This document shows positions 8,422-15,950 of a stretch of 46,575 bases of DNA, in pieces. The stretch is from Acidimicrobiales bacterium (lineage in GTDB: Bacteria; Actinomycetota; Acidimicrobiia; Acidimicrobiales; Palsa-688): positions 1 to 46,575 of the forward strand of contig DASUWA010000014.1 in assembly GCA_036378675.1 (NCBI GenBank), written 5' to 3'. A program made the position numbers and the translations under genes. The notes under the pieces were generated by a model. That model saw nothing but the letters and a program-made list of their open reading frames with translations. It ran no database searches and had not been told where the DNA came from. Numbering within the stretch: the first letter of the stretch is position 1; each line of letters begins with the position of its first letter.

Positions 8422-8543
8422 AGCCACGGATTCTATTGAGAAAGGGATCAAAGAGCAACGGATTCCCTTGCACGGAGGTTCCCGGAGGGGCAAGATAGGT
8501 CTGTGCCGAGTCGGCTCAGCCCAGCAAGAAGGGGGAGAGTCCA
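8422..8543. promoter_or_regulatory. Divergent control region with phased direct repeats
   Basis: Two copies of ACGGATTCnnTTG lie at 8426-8438 and 8458-8470, 32 bases apart, about three helical turns. This suits Lrp-type proteins, which bind several phased sites. A third, weaker ACGGAGGTTC follows at about 8473. The region must drive both the regulator/aminotransferase pair and the dehydrogenase gene. Confidence 0.45.
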
Positions 8544-9971
8544 GTGACCGAGCGTTTTCGCAATTTCGTCAACGGCGAGCGGGTCGACGCCAAGAGCGGG
8601 AGGTTCAGCACGGTCGTCGATCCGAGCACAGGAGAGCCTTACGGGGAGGCCCCTTTGTCGGGCGCGGAGGACGTCGACGCGGCATGCAATGCCGCGAGGG
8701 TCGCGTTCGAGACTTGGCGGGACACCACTCCTTCCGACCGGAGCCTGATGCTGTGGAAGCTGGCCCAGGCAATCGAGGATCGAGCCAACGACTTCGTCCA
8801 GGTCGAAGGTCGCAACACTGGCAAACCCCTGGCGCTGACTGCGTCGGAGGAGATCCCCCCGATGCTCGATCAGATCCGTTTCTTCGCCGGCGCGGCCCGT
8901 GTCCTAGAAGGCAAGTCGGCCGGTGAGTACATGGCCGGCCACACCTCATGGATCCGTCGCGAGCCGATCGGCGTTGTCGCCCAGGTGACCCCCTGGAACT
9001 ACCCGCTGATGATGGCGGTCTGGAAGATCGCGCCGGCGCTGGCCGCCGGCAACACCGTCGTGCTGAAGCCGTCGGAGACCACCCCGGTCACGACACTGAT
9101 GCTGGCGGAGTTGGCCGGCGAGATCTTCCCTCCCGGGGTTCTGAACGTGATTTGCGGCGATCGCGACACCGGAAGGGAGCTCGTCAAGCATCCGGTCCCG
9201 CAGATGGTCGCGATTACAGGAAGCGTCCGGGCGGGCAAGGAGGTCGCCGCCGCGGGTGCCGATGACCTCAAGCGGCTTCACTTGGAGCTGGGTGGGAAGG
9301 CGCCGGTGCTGATATTCGACGACGCCGATCTTGCGAAGGCCGCGGAAACCATTGCGATCGCCGGCTTTTTCAACGCCGGCCAGGACTGCACGGCGGCGAC
9401 GCGGGTGCTTGCCGGACCGCGCATATACGGCGATGCCGTGGACGCGCTCGCAGAGGAAGCGAGGAGGGCCACCTACGGAGGGATTGACCGGCCCGACGTC
9501 GACTTTGGTCCGCTCAACAACGCGAACCAGCTCGAGCGCGTGGCCGGCATGGTGTCCCGCGCACCCGGCCACGCGAAGGTTGTAGTCGGAGGGGACGCGC
9601 CCGGCGGGCGCGGGTTCTTTTATCCGCCGACGGTGATCGCTGGAGTTGAGCAGCAGGACGAGCTGGCCCAGACCGAGATCTTCGGGCCGGTCATCACCGT
9701 TCAGCGTTTCGATGACGAGGAAGAGGCATTGCGGTGGGCGAACGGTGTCGAGTACGGGCTCGCTTCCAGCGTCTGGACTACCGATCACTCCCGGGCGATG
9801 CGGATGTCGCGGCGGCTCGACTTCGGCTGCGTGTGGATCAACACCCATATCCCCTTGGTCGCCGAGATGCCCCATGGCGGCTTCAAGCACTCCGGGTACG
9901 GCAAGGACCTGTCGATGTACGGTCTCGAGGACTACACCCGAGTCAAGCACGTGATGAGCAGCATCGGCTGA
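8544..9971 (+). CDS. Aminobutyraldehyde dehydrogenase (ALDH superfamily)
   Basis: 475 residues, full length. Catalytic residues are in place: N152 (TPWNYP), E248 (HLELGGKAP) and nucleophile C282 (NAGQDCTAATR). The NAD-binding turn is TGSVRAG (225-231) and the C-terminal motif is EIFGPV. NAGQDCTA and the C-terminal MPHGGFKHSGYGKD are characteristic of the gamma-aminobutyraldehyde dehydrogenase group (PatD/YdcW), which oxidises 4-aminobutanal to GABA with NAD+. GTG 8544 is chosen because of GGGGGAGAG a few bases upstream. It pairs with the divergent aminotransferase and is followed by alanine dehydrogenase. Confidence 0.88.
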   Translation: MTERFRNFVNGERVDAKSGRFSTVVDPSTGEPYGEAPLSGAEDVDAACNAARVAFETWRDTTPSDRSLMLWKLAQAIEDRANDFVQVEGRNTGKPLALTASEEIPPMLDQIRFFAGAARVLEGKSAGEYMAGHTSWIRREPIGVVAQVTPWNYPLMMAVWKIAPALAAGNTVVLKPSETTPVTTLMLAELAGEIFPPGVLNVICGDRDTGRELVKHPVPQMVAITGSVRAGKEVAAAGADDLKRLHLELGGKAPVLIFDDADLAKAAETIAIAGFFNAGQDCTAATRVLAGPRIYGDAVDALAEEARRATYGGIDRPDVDFGPLNNANQLERVAGMVSRAPGHAKVVVGGDAPGGRGFFYPPTVIAGVEQQDELAQTEIFGPVITVQRFDDEEEALRWANGVEYGLASSVWTTDHSRAMRMSRRLDFGCVWINTHIPLVAEMPHGGFKHSGYGKDLSMYGLEDYTRVKHVMSSIG

Positions 9972-9982
9972 CGAGCCAGTCG

Positions 9983-10040
9983 GCAAGATGACCAAAGGCA
10001 ACATGACCAAAGGCAACATGACCAACGCCAGATGACCAAG
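9983..10040 (+). repeat. 15-bp tandem repeat, almost four units
   Basis: Units start at 9983, 9998, 10013 and 10028 (the last one partial). The shared core is ATGACCAA, so each unit brings an ATG. The period is a multiple of three, which keeps one reading frame open through units 1 to 3. Confidence 0.8.
9988..10035 (+). CDS. Possible 15-residue leader peptide made of MTKGN repeats
   Basis: ATG 9988 to TGA 10033-10035 encodes MTKGNMTKGNMTNAR. It lies in the gap between the aldehyde dehydrogenase and ald. Its stop overlaps the ATG of a second mini-ORF by ATGA. There is no strong Shine-Dalgarno at its start, so its translation is uncertain; the coupling geometry is the main support. Confidence 0.3.
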   Translation: MTKGNMTKGNMTNAR

Positions 10041-10058
10041 AAGAGAGTCGATCGATGA
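10032..10058 (+). CDS. Possible 8-residue coupling peptide upstream of ald
   Basis: ATG 10032 to TGA 10056-10058 encodes MTKKRVDR. Its start overlaps the stop of the preceding mini-ORF (ATGA 10032-10035) and its stop overlaps the ald start (ATGA 10055-10058). The internal AAGAAGAGAG would be the ribosome site for ald. Confidence 0.3.
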   Translation: MTKKRVDR

Positions 10059-11170
10059 GGATTGGCGTTCCAGCCGAAGTCAAGAACAACGAGTACCGAG
10101 TAGCTTGCACACCCGCCGGCGCCCACGAGCTGGTGCGCCACGGTCACACCGTCTACGTCGAGCGGGGCGCGGGCCTCGGGTCGTCGGTGCCCGACGAGGA
10201 CTTCGCCGGCGCCGGCGCCTTGCTGTTGAACGATGCCGACGACGTGTGGGCGGAAGCCGACATGGTCCTCAAGGTGAAGGAGCCGGTGCCCGAGGAGTAC
10301 CACCGTCTGCGAAAGGACCTGATCCTCTTCACCTACTTGCATCTCGCCGCGTCACGCGAATGCACGATGGCGTTGCTCGACGCAGGTACCACTGCGATCG
10401 CGTACGAGACGGTCCAACTCCCGGACGGGTCGCTTCCTCTGCTTGCACCGATGTCGGAGGTCGCCGGCCGGATGGCCCCCCAAGCGGGTGCCCATCATCT
10501 TCAGCGCGACGGCGGTGGCCGGGGCGTCCTGATGGGCGGCGTGTCGGGCGTCTACGCGGCGAAGGTCGTCGTGATGGGCGCCGGCGTCGCTGGGATGAAC
10601 TCGGCTGCGATCGCGCTCGGCATGCAAGCGGAAGTGCTGCTGCTCGACAAGAACATCGCCAAGCTGCGCGAAGCCGACCGCATCTACCAGGGCCACTGCC
10701 AGACGGTCGCTTCGAACGCTTACGAGATAGAGAGAGCGGTGATCGACGCCGACCTGGTTATCGGTGCAGTCCTGGTGCCCGGAGCGAAGGCACCGAAGTT
10801 GGTAACCAACTCCTTGGTTGCGCGCATGAAACCGGGATCCGTCCTCGTCGACATCGCCATAGACCAGGGTGGTTGCTTCGAGGATTCACGCCCGACGACT
10901 CACGCCGACCCGGTGTACAAGGTGCACGAGTCGTTGTTCTACTGCGTTACCAACATGCCAGGCGCGGTTCCACACACGTCGACCTACGCGCTGACCAACG
11001 TCACCTTGCCGTACGCGTTGGAGATCGCCGACAAAGGGTGGCGCGAGGCGATGCGGTCGGACACGGTCCTTGGGCTCGGCCTGAACACCCACGAGGGGCA
11101 GGTCGTGTACCCATCCGTCGCCGAGGCGCACGGCCTCGACGCGGTGGCTCTGAGCTCGGTTATTCGCTGA
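10055..11170 (+). CDS. ald: Alanine dehydrogenase
   Basis: 371 residues, the standard Ald length. It catalyses L-alanine + NAD+ + H2O to pyruvate + NH3 + NADH. Catalytic K75 (VLKVKEP) and H96 (YLHLAA) are present, as is the NAD motif GAGVAG (175-180). The opening MRIGVPAEVKNNEYRV and the ending VYPSVAEAHGL are typical. A Shine-Dalgarno-like AAGAAGAGAG sits upstream of ATG 10055. Here it can recycle the alanine made by the aminotransferase and so regenerate the pyruvate acceptor. The last codons are followed by a 17-bp imperfect tandem duplication (11152-11168 and 11169-11185). Confidence 0.96.
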   Translation: MRIGVPAEVKNNEYRVACTPAGAHELVRHGHTVYVERGAGLGSSVPDEDFAGAGALLLNDADDVWAEADMVLKVKEPVPEEYHRLRKDLILFTYLHLAASRECTMALLDAGTTAIAYETVQLPDGSLPLLAPMSEVAGRMAPQAGAHHLQRDGGGRGVLMGGVSGVYAAKVVVMGAGVAGMNSAAIALGMQAEVLLLDKNIAKLREADRIYQGHCQTVASNAYEIERAVIDADLVIGAVLVPGAKAPKLVTNSLVARMKPGSVLVDIAIDQGGCFEDSRPTTHADPVYKVHESLFYCVTNMPGAVPHTSTYALTNVTLPYALEIADKGWREAMRSDTVLGLGLNTHEGQVVYPSVAEAHGLDAVALSSVIR

Positions 11171-11201
11171 GCTCGATTGTTCGCTAAGCCGGGAATCGAC
11201 G

Positions 11202-11477
11202 CTAACGGGCTGTCGCCGCGCCGCGGGTTTCCCGGTCGAGAAGCAGCCGGATCTGGCCCGCGGGGTACCTGCGGTGGCCTCCTGGCGTGCGGACCGACGG
11301 GATCTGGCCCCGTTTGGCCCACTCCGAGACAGTTCGTTCGGACACCTCGAACAGGGCCGCGACGTCGGACGTGCGCAGCAGGTGGCCATCGAGGGTCTCG
11401 GGGACGTCGGTGCCGAAGAGGATCGACAGAAGACGATGTCGGTTCTGGTCCTGAAGTTCGTCGGGGCCGTCCCGCAC
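11202..11477 (-). CDS. BldC-like small MerR-type DNA-binding protein
   Basis: The C-terminal half reads LLRTSDVAALFEVSERTVSEW then AKRGQIPSVRTPGGHRRYP, a winged-HTH excisionase/MerR fold that closely follows Streptomyces BldC (LLTPAEVATMF ... WAKAGKLTSIRTLGGHRRY). BldC proteins bind DNA as head-to-tail oligomers and delay differentiation genes. I use GTG 11477 (91 residues), which has AAAGG upstream. An ATG at 11549 would give 115 residues but has no ribosome site and adds an Arg-rich, unconserved stretch; classic BldC is about 68 residues, so the start may lie even further in. It converges with ald. The AT-richer 11550-11742 region upstream probably holds its promoter. Confidence 0.82.
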   Translation of the reverse strand: MRDGPDELQDQNRHRLLSILFGTDVPETLDGHLLRTSDVAALFEVSERTVSEWAKRGQIPSVRTPGGHRRYPAGQIRLLLDRETRGAATAR

Positions 11478-11742
11478 GTTTCGCGCCTTTCTTCGCTCTC
11501 TTTCAGCGTGTGGTAGGTGCCGTCGTGAAGCCTTTATGCACCCGGCCATTTGAGCAATGACGCGAATGGGTCATCTTTGTGGGAAAAAGGACTAGCCCGC
11601 ATTCGCTCCATCCCCTTTCCTGACATGTGACTCAGATCTGAATTGGCCGGTGGCAGCGGATTTCTGCTGAGATCGCCGTCAATTCGGAAATTGCGCTTTT
11701 ACCCAAATAGGGAGAAGCGGATATATGCGGCATCGCTGGCAA

Positions 11743-12372
11743 TCAGGGCGACGCTGCTTTCCGGATTTGCGCGTTGTGCCGATCGGTGAGCCAAGTCCAG
11801 AGTGCGTCGAGCTGGGCGGAAAGTGCGTCGCGGTCGCCGCTGTTGTCAACGACGAAGTCCGCGAGACTCGCCCGCTCCTCTCGGCTGATCTGAGAGGCGA
11901 TGCGAGCCCTGGCGTCAGCCTCGGTGAAGGACCGGTGCTCCACAAGGCGCGCCACCGCAGTCTCCTGAGGAGCGTCGACCACGATGACGGCGTCGAAGTT
12001 CATCCGCGCCTTCGTGGCGATGGTCATCAGCGGGATGTCGACCACGACGATCGGGTGGGTTTGCGACGCTTCCACGACACGTTCGGCCATGACCTCGCCG
12101 ATCGCCGGGTGGGTGAGCTCGTTCAGCGCTGTCAGAGCATCGGGATCGTTGAACGCGATGTCAGCCATCTTCTGCCGGTCCAGTCGCCCGTCGGGGTGCA
12201 GCACGACGCTCCCGAATCGCTCGACGAGTCCGGCATAGGCGCGCCCGCCCGGCTCGACGATCTCCCGGGCGATCCGGTCCGCGTCGATCACCGCGGCGCC
12301 GCGCGCCTCTAGGTCGGCCGCCACGGTCGACTTCCCGGACCCGATCCCACCGGTTAACCCGACGAGGAACAC
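11743..12372 (-). CDS. coaE: Dephospho-CoA kinase
   Basis: 209 residues. It phosphorylates the 3'-OH of dephospho-CoA, the last step of coenzyme A synthesis. The P-loop GGIGSGKS is at residues 8-15, followed by the DADRIAREIVEPG substrate motif (29-41), VVVDIPLM and the lid-type arginines (RASLADFVVDNSG). The start is GTG 12372, with no Shine-Dalgarno; TAGCTT on the minus strand (12386-12381) is 8 bases upstream, which suggests a leaderless message. It is divergent from uvrB, with a 162-bp gap that carries a solo copy of the repeat family also found at 19.4-19.6 kb. Confidence 0.95.
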   Translation of the reverse strand: MFLVGLTGGIGSGKSTVAADLEARGAAVIDADRIAREIVEPGGRAYAGLVERFGSVVLHPDGRLDRQKMADIAFNDPDALTALNELTHPAIGEVMAERVVEASQTHPIVVVDIPLMTIATKARMNFDAVIVVDAPQETAVARLVEHRSFTEADARARIASQISREERASLADFVVDNSGDRDALSAQLDALWTWLTDRHNAQIRKAASP

Positions 12373-12419
12373 GGCGGATCAAGCTAGCGGTCGAGTCGGA
12401 CCGCCGTCGGCTGATGAAG

Positions 12420-12451
12420 ACGGCCGCCGTGGGGTTGGGGTCCCCACGTTG
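12420..12451. repeat. Solo copy of the GC-rich hairpin repeat
   Basis: The 32 bases match the first part of the 70-72 bp units at 19427-19643, sharing ACGGCCGCCGTGGGG, a short loop, CCCCACGTTG. The stem CGTGGGG/CCCCACG is perfect. It lies in the coaE-uvrB divergent gap. Confidence 0.7.
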
Positions 12452-12500
12452 CCTGAGAGGCGAGGGCCAACTGGATGTCACAGGGGCCCCGCCGGGCGAT

Positions 12501-12535
12501 GTGACAGTCCCACCCTCCCGGTACCATCGCTTGAG
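12501..12535 (+). promoter_or_regulatory. Probable uvrB promoter (leaderless)
   Basis: The -10 box TACCAT (12522-12527) ends 7 bases before GTG 12535, so transcription would start at or next to the start codon. GTGACA (12501-12506) is a possible -35, with a short 15-base spacer. Confidence 0.5.
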
Positions 12536-14568
12536 TGCCCGATTTCAAGGTGGTGTCCGATTTTGACCCCGCCGGCGACCAGCCGACGGCGATCGCGCAG
12601 CTCTCCGAGGGGATCAAGCGCGGCGACCGGTTCCAGACCCTCCTTGGCATAACCGGGAGCGGCAAGAGTGCGACGATCGCTTGGACGGTCGAGGCGGTCC
12701 AAAAGCCGACCCTGCTCATCGCGCCCAACAAGTCGCTGGCCGCCCAGCTGGCCAGCGAGATGAGGGAGTTCTTCCCGAACAACCGGGTCGAGTACTTCGT
12801 CAGCTACTACGACTACTACCAGCCCGAGGCGTACCTACCTTCGAGCGACACTTATATCGAGAAGGACAGCTCGATCAACGACGAGATCGACCGGCTTCGT
12901 CATTCGGCCACCTCGGCGCTTCTCACCCGGCGGGACACGATCGTGGTCGCGTCGGTGAGTTGCATCTACGGCCTGGGTTCGCCCGAGGAGTACGCCGAGC
13001 GGATTCTGCACGTTCAGCGCGGCACGGAGCAGGACCAGCGGGCGATCCTTCGACGCCTGGTCGATATGCAGTACGAGCGCAACGACACCAACCTCACCAG
13101 AGGCAGGTTCCGCGTGCGGGGTGACACCATCGAGGTCCACCCGGCGTACGAAGAGAACGCGGTGCGTATCGAGCTTTTCGGCGACGAGATCGAGCGGATC
13201 ACCACCGTCGACACCCTGACCGGTGAGCAGCTGGGTGACATCGACGAACTGGTGATCTTCCCTGCGACTCACTACGTGGCCGGCGACGAAAGGATGCAGC
13301 GCGCGATCGCCGGGATCGAGGCGGAGCTCCAAAAGCGTCTCGCTTGGTTCGAATCGCAGAACAAGCTTCTCGAGGCGCAGCGACTTCGGATGCGAACCTC
13401 GTATGACCTGGAGATGCTCGCAGAGGTAGGAGTGTGCTCCGGCATTGAGAACTACAGCCGCCACATCGACGGCAGGTCACCCGGCGAGCCCCCTTTCACG
13501 TTGCTCGACTTTTTCCCGAAGGACTTCCTGCTCGTCGTCGACGAGTCGCACCAGACGGTTCCTCAGCTCCACGGCCAGTACGAGGGCGACCGCTCTCGCA
13601 AGGAGACCTTGATCGAGCACGGGTTTCGGCTGCCGTCCGCGGCGGACAACCGACCCTTGCGGTTCGACGAGTTCTACGAGCGGGTCAACCAGTGTGTATT
13701 CATGTCGGCCACCCCGTCCCCGTACGAGATCCAGCAGTCGACCCAAGTGGTCGAGCAGATTGTTCGCCCGACCGGTCTTGTCGACCCGGAGGTGATCGTC
13801 AAGCCGACCAAGGGTCAGATCGACGATCTGATCAGTCAGATCAAGGAACGGACAGAACGGGGCGACCGAGTCCTGGTCACGACGCTCACCAAGAAAATGG
13901 CGGAGGACCTCACCGACTATCTGCTCGAGATGGGTCTCAAGGTCCGGTACCTGCACTCGAATATCGACACCATTCAGCGGATCGAGATTGTCCGGGACCT
14001 TCGGCTGGGGGAGTTCGACGTCCTCGTCGGTATCAACCTGTTGAGGGAAGGCCTGGACCTTCCCGAAGTGTCTCTGGTCGCGATCCTCGACGCGGACAAG
14101 GAAGGATTTCTGCGCGGAGAGACGTCCCTGATTCAAACGATCGGCCGAGCTGCGCGAAATGTCGACGGTCAGGTGATCATGTACGCGGACCGGATGACCG
14201 ACTCGATGCAGAAGGCGATCACGGAGACTCATCGCCGGCGGGCTCGCCAGCAGGAGTACAACGAGGAGCACGGGATCAACCCGCAGACGATCCGCAAGGC
14301 GATCAGCGACATCCTCGTGCTGCTTGGCTCGCGGGACGGCACCTCTGTGGGCGCCCCGGTGCCGGGTCAGGATCGTCGTAACCGGCGGCGTGACCGGGCC
14401 CGCAGCGATCTTGCTGAGCTGCCGCAGTCCGAGCTGTCACGCCTCATCGCAACCCTCGAGGACGAGATGCGCGAGGCCGCCGCGGATCTGCGGTTCGAGT
14501 ACGCCGCGCGACTTCGCGACGAGATCGCTGACCTGCGCGTCGAGCTGCGGGAGCTTGCTCCGCGCTAG
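12535..14568 (+). CDS. uvrB: Excinuclease ABC subunit B
   Basis: 677 residues, full length. UvrB is the damage-verifying helicase-like subunit loaded by UvrA and needed for UvrC incision. Walker A GITGSGKS (38-45), the beta-hairpin [17 protein letters not shown] (about 90-106), the helicase motifs [20 protein letters not shown] and QTIGRAARN, and a C-terminal UVR domain (about 635-675, which contacts UvrC) are all present. Start is GTG 12535 without a Shine-Dalgarno. No LexA box of the uvrA kind is seen upstream. Confidence 0.98.
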   Translation: MPDFKVVSDFDPAGDQPTAIAQLSEGIKRGDRFQTLLGITGSGKSATIAWTVEAVQKPTLLIAPNKSLAAQLASEMREFFPNNRVEYFVSYYDYYQPEAYLPSSDTYIEKDSSINDEIDRLRHSATSALLTRRDTIVVASVSCIYGLGSPEEYAERILHVQRGTEQDQRAILRRLVDMQYERNDTNLTRGRFRVRGDTIEVHPAYEENAVRIELFGDEIERITTVDTLTGEQLGDIDELVIFPATHYVAGDERMQRAIAGIEAELQKRLAWFESQNKLLEAQRLRMRTSYDLEMLAEVGVCSGIENYSRHIDGRSPGEPPFTLLDFFPKDFLLVVDESHQTVPQLHGQYEGDRSRKETLIEHGFRLPSAADNRPLRFDEFYERVNQCVFMSATPSPYEIQQSTQVVEQIVRPTGLVDPEVIVKPTKGQIDDLISQIKERTERGDRVLVTTLTKKMAEDLTDYLLEMGLKVRYLHSNIDTIQRIEIVRDLRLGEFDVLVGINLLREGLDLPEVSLVAILDADKEGFLRGETSLIQTIGRAARNVDGQVIMYADRMTDSMQKAITETHRRRARQQEYNEEHGINPQTIRKAISDILVLLGSRDGTSVGAPVPGQDRRNRRRDRARSDLAELPQSELSRLIATLEDEMREAAADLRFEYAARLRDEIADLRVELRELAPR

Positions 14569-14584
14569 AGCGCCCGGACGTGAG

Positions 14585-15868
14585 TCAGGCCCGGGGCTGC
14601 CCGGTTGGTGTGTGCGAACCGTCGTCGAGGATCACCCTCGACGCCCGGTCCCACGTCAGGTAGTTCCACGCCCAGTTCACCATCACGACCGCACGGTTCC
14701 GAAAACCGATGAGGAACACCAAGTGCACCCCCAACCATGCAAACCAGCCGAGGGTGCCTCTGAAACGTAGACCGCCGGGCAGTTCCGCCACCGCCGACCG
14801 GCGCCCGATCGTCGCCATGATCCCGTGATTGTGGTAGCGGAAGTGACGGGTGGGTCTGCGCTGGATCCGGCGTAGAACGTTGCCGGCGGCCCGCTTGCCG
14901 GCCTGGATCGCGACCTGCGCCAGCTGCGGCCACTGCACGCCGTCGGGACCGCGAGCAGCGGCAAGGTCCCCGATGACGAACACTTCTGGATGACCGACTA
15001 GGGAAAGGTCCGGCTCGACAGGGATCGTGCCGGCTTTCGCCTTCTCTCCCGGCAACACCGCTCCGAGCGGGTTGGCCTTGACGCCCGCGGTCCAGATCAC
15101 CGTACGGGTGGCGATCTCGGTTCCATCCTCGAAGGCGACAGAGTCCTGCGTCACCTTGGCGAGTTTCGTGTTGAGCCTGATGTCGACCCCCTTGGCCAAC
15201 AGAGTCTCGTAGGCGCGCTTCTGGGACACCTTGGAGAAACCAGGCAAGAGGTGGTCGGTCATCTCGACCAGGACGATGCGCGCCCGGCTCAGGTCCAGGT
15301 GCTTGAAGTCCGACGCCAAGTTGTGCGCGATCAACTCGGACAACGCTCCCGCCAGCTCCACCCCGGTGGGTCCTCCGCCGACGAGAACGATCGTCAACTC
15401 ACCCGACTGCGCCTCGGGGGACTCTTGTGCATCGGCCCTCTCGAACGCGCACAGCACGTGATTGCGGAGTCGCACCGCGTCCGGGAGCGTCTTCAAAGGA
15501 AAGGTGTTCTCCGCTACTCCCGGTATGCCGAAGTCCGCACTGGAACTTCCGGCCGCGAGGATCAGGTAGTCGTATTCGAGTTCCGGCTCCCCATCGACCT
15601 CTACGGTCCGGCTATCGAGGTCCACGTTCGTCACCGTTCCGAGCCGGACGTCGATGTTCGGGAAGCCCGAGTAGATGGCCCGGATCGGTCGGGCGATGTC
15701 GTCAGGCCCGAGCCCCGCGGTCGCGACTTGATACAACAACGGCCAGAACCCGTGATAGTTGTCCCGGTCGACAACCGTGACGTCAACCGGCTTCCCGGCC
15801 AGGCGACGGGCCGCGTTCAGCCCCCCGAATCCGCTGCCCACGATGACAACCCGTGGCCGGACAGGCAT
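14585..15868 (-). CDS. ndh: Type II NADH dehydrogenase (NAD(P)/FAD oxidoreductase)
   Basis: 427 residues. The FAD-binding motif GSGFGGLNAARRL is at residues 11-23, and the second dinucleotide motif GGGPTGVELAGALSEL is near residue 165. FVIGDLAAA is the flavin-contacting segment. The C-terminal part has a hydrophobic/amphipathic stretch (GVHLVFLIGFRNRAVVMVNW) typical of membrane-attached NDH-2. It would pass electrons from NADH to menaquinone without pumping protons. It converges with uvrB (16-bp gap) and diverges from uvrA (about 80-bp gap). Confidence 0.9.
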   Translation of the reverse strand: MPVRPRVVIVGSGFGGLNAARRLAGKPVDVTVVDRDNYHGFWPLLYQVATAGLGPDDIARPIRAIYSGFPNIDVRLGTVTNVDLDSRTVEVDGEPELEYDYLILAAGSSSADFGIPGVAENTFPLKTLPDAVRLRNHVLCAFERADAQESPEAQSGELTIVLVGGGPTGVELAGALSELIAHNLASDFKHLDLSRARIVLVEMTDHLLPGFSKVSQKRAYETLLAKGVDIRLNTKLAKVTQDSVAFEDGTEIATRTVIWTAGVKANPLGAVLPGEKAKAGTIPVEPDLSLVGHPEVFVIGDLAAARGPDGVQWPQLAQVAIQAGKRAAGNVLRRIQRRPTRHFRYHNHGIMATIGRRSAVAELPGGLRFRGTLGWFAWLGVHLVFLIGFRNRAVVMVNWAWNYLTWDRASRVILDDGSHTPTGQPRA

Positions 15869-15913
15869 AACCCCAGTAGTACCCCCGGCCGGTCAATAAC
15901 ACCACCCGAAAGC

Positions 15914-15950
15914 CTTTACCCGAACAAGTGTTCGCTGGTACCCTGGATTG
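15914..15950 (+). promoter_or_regulatory. uvrA promoter with LexA (SOS) box
   Basis: CGAACAAGTGTTCG (15921-15934) fits the CGAAC-N4-GTTCG operator of Gram-positive and actinobacterial LexA. It lies between a weak -35 (TTTACC, 15914-15919) and the -10 TACCCT (15939-15944), an ideal position for repression. The -10 is 6 bases before GTG 15951, which suggests a leaderless mRNA. Confidence 0.8.

Noticed and set aside
8946-10025. 359-residue minus-strand frame opposite the aldehyde dehydrogenase
   Set aside because: Antisense of an enzyme with all catalytic residues in place.
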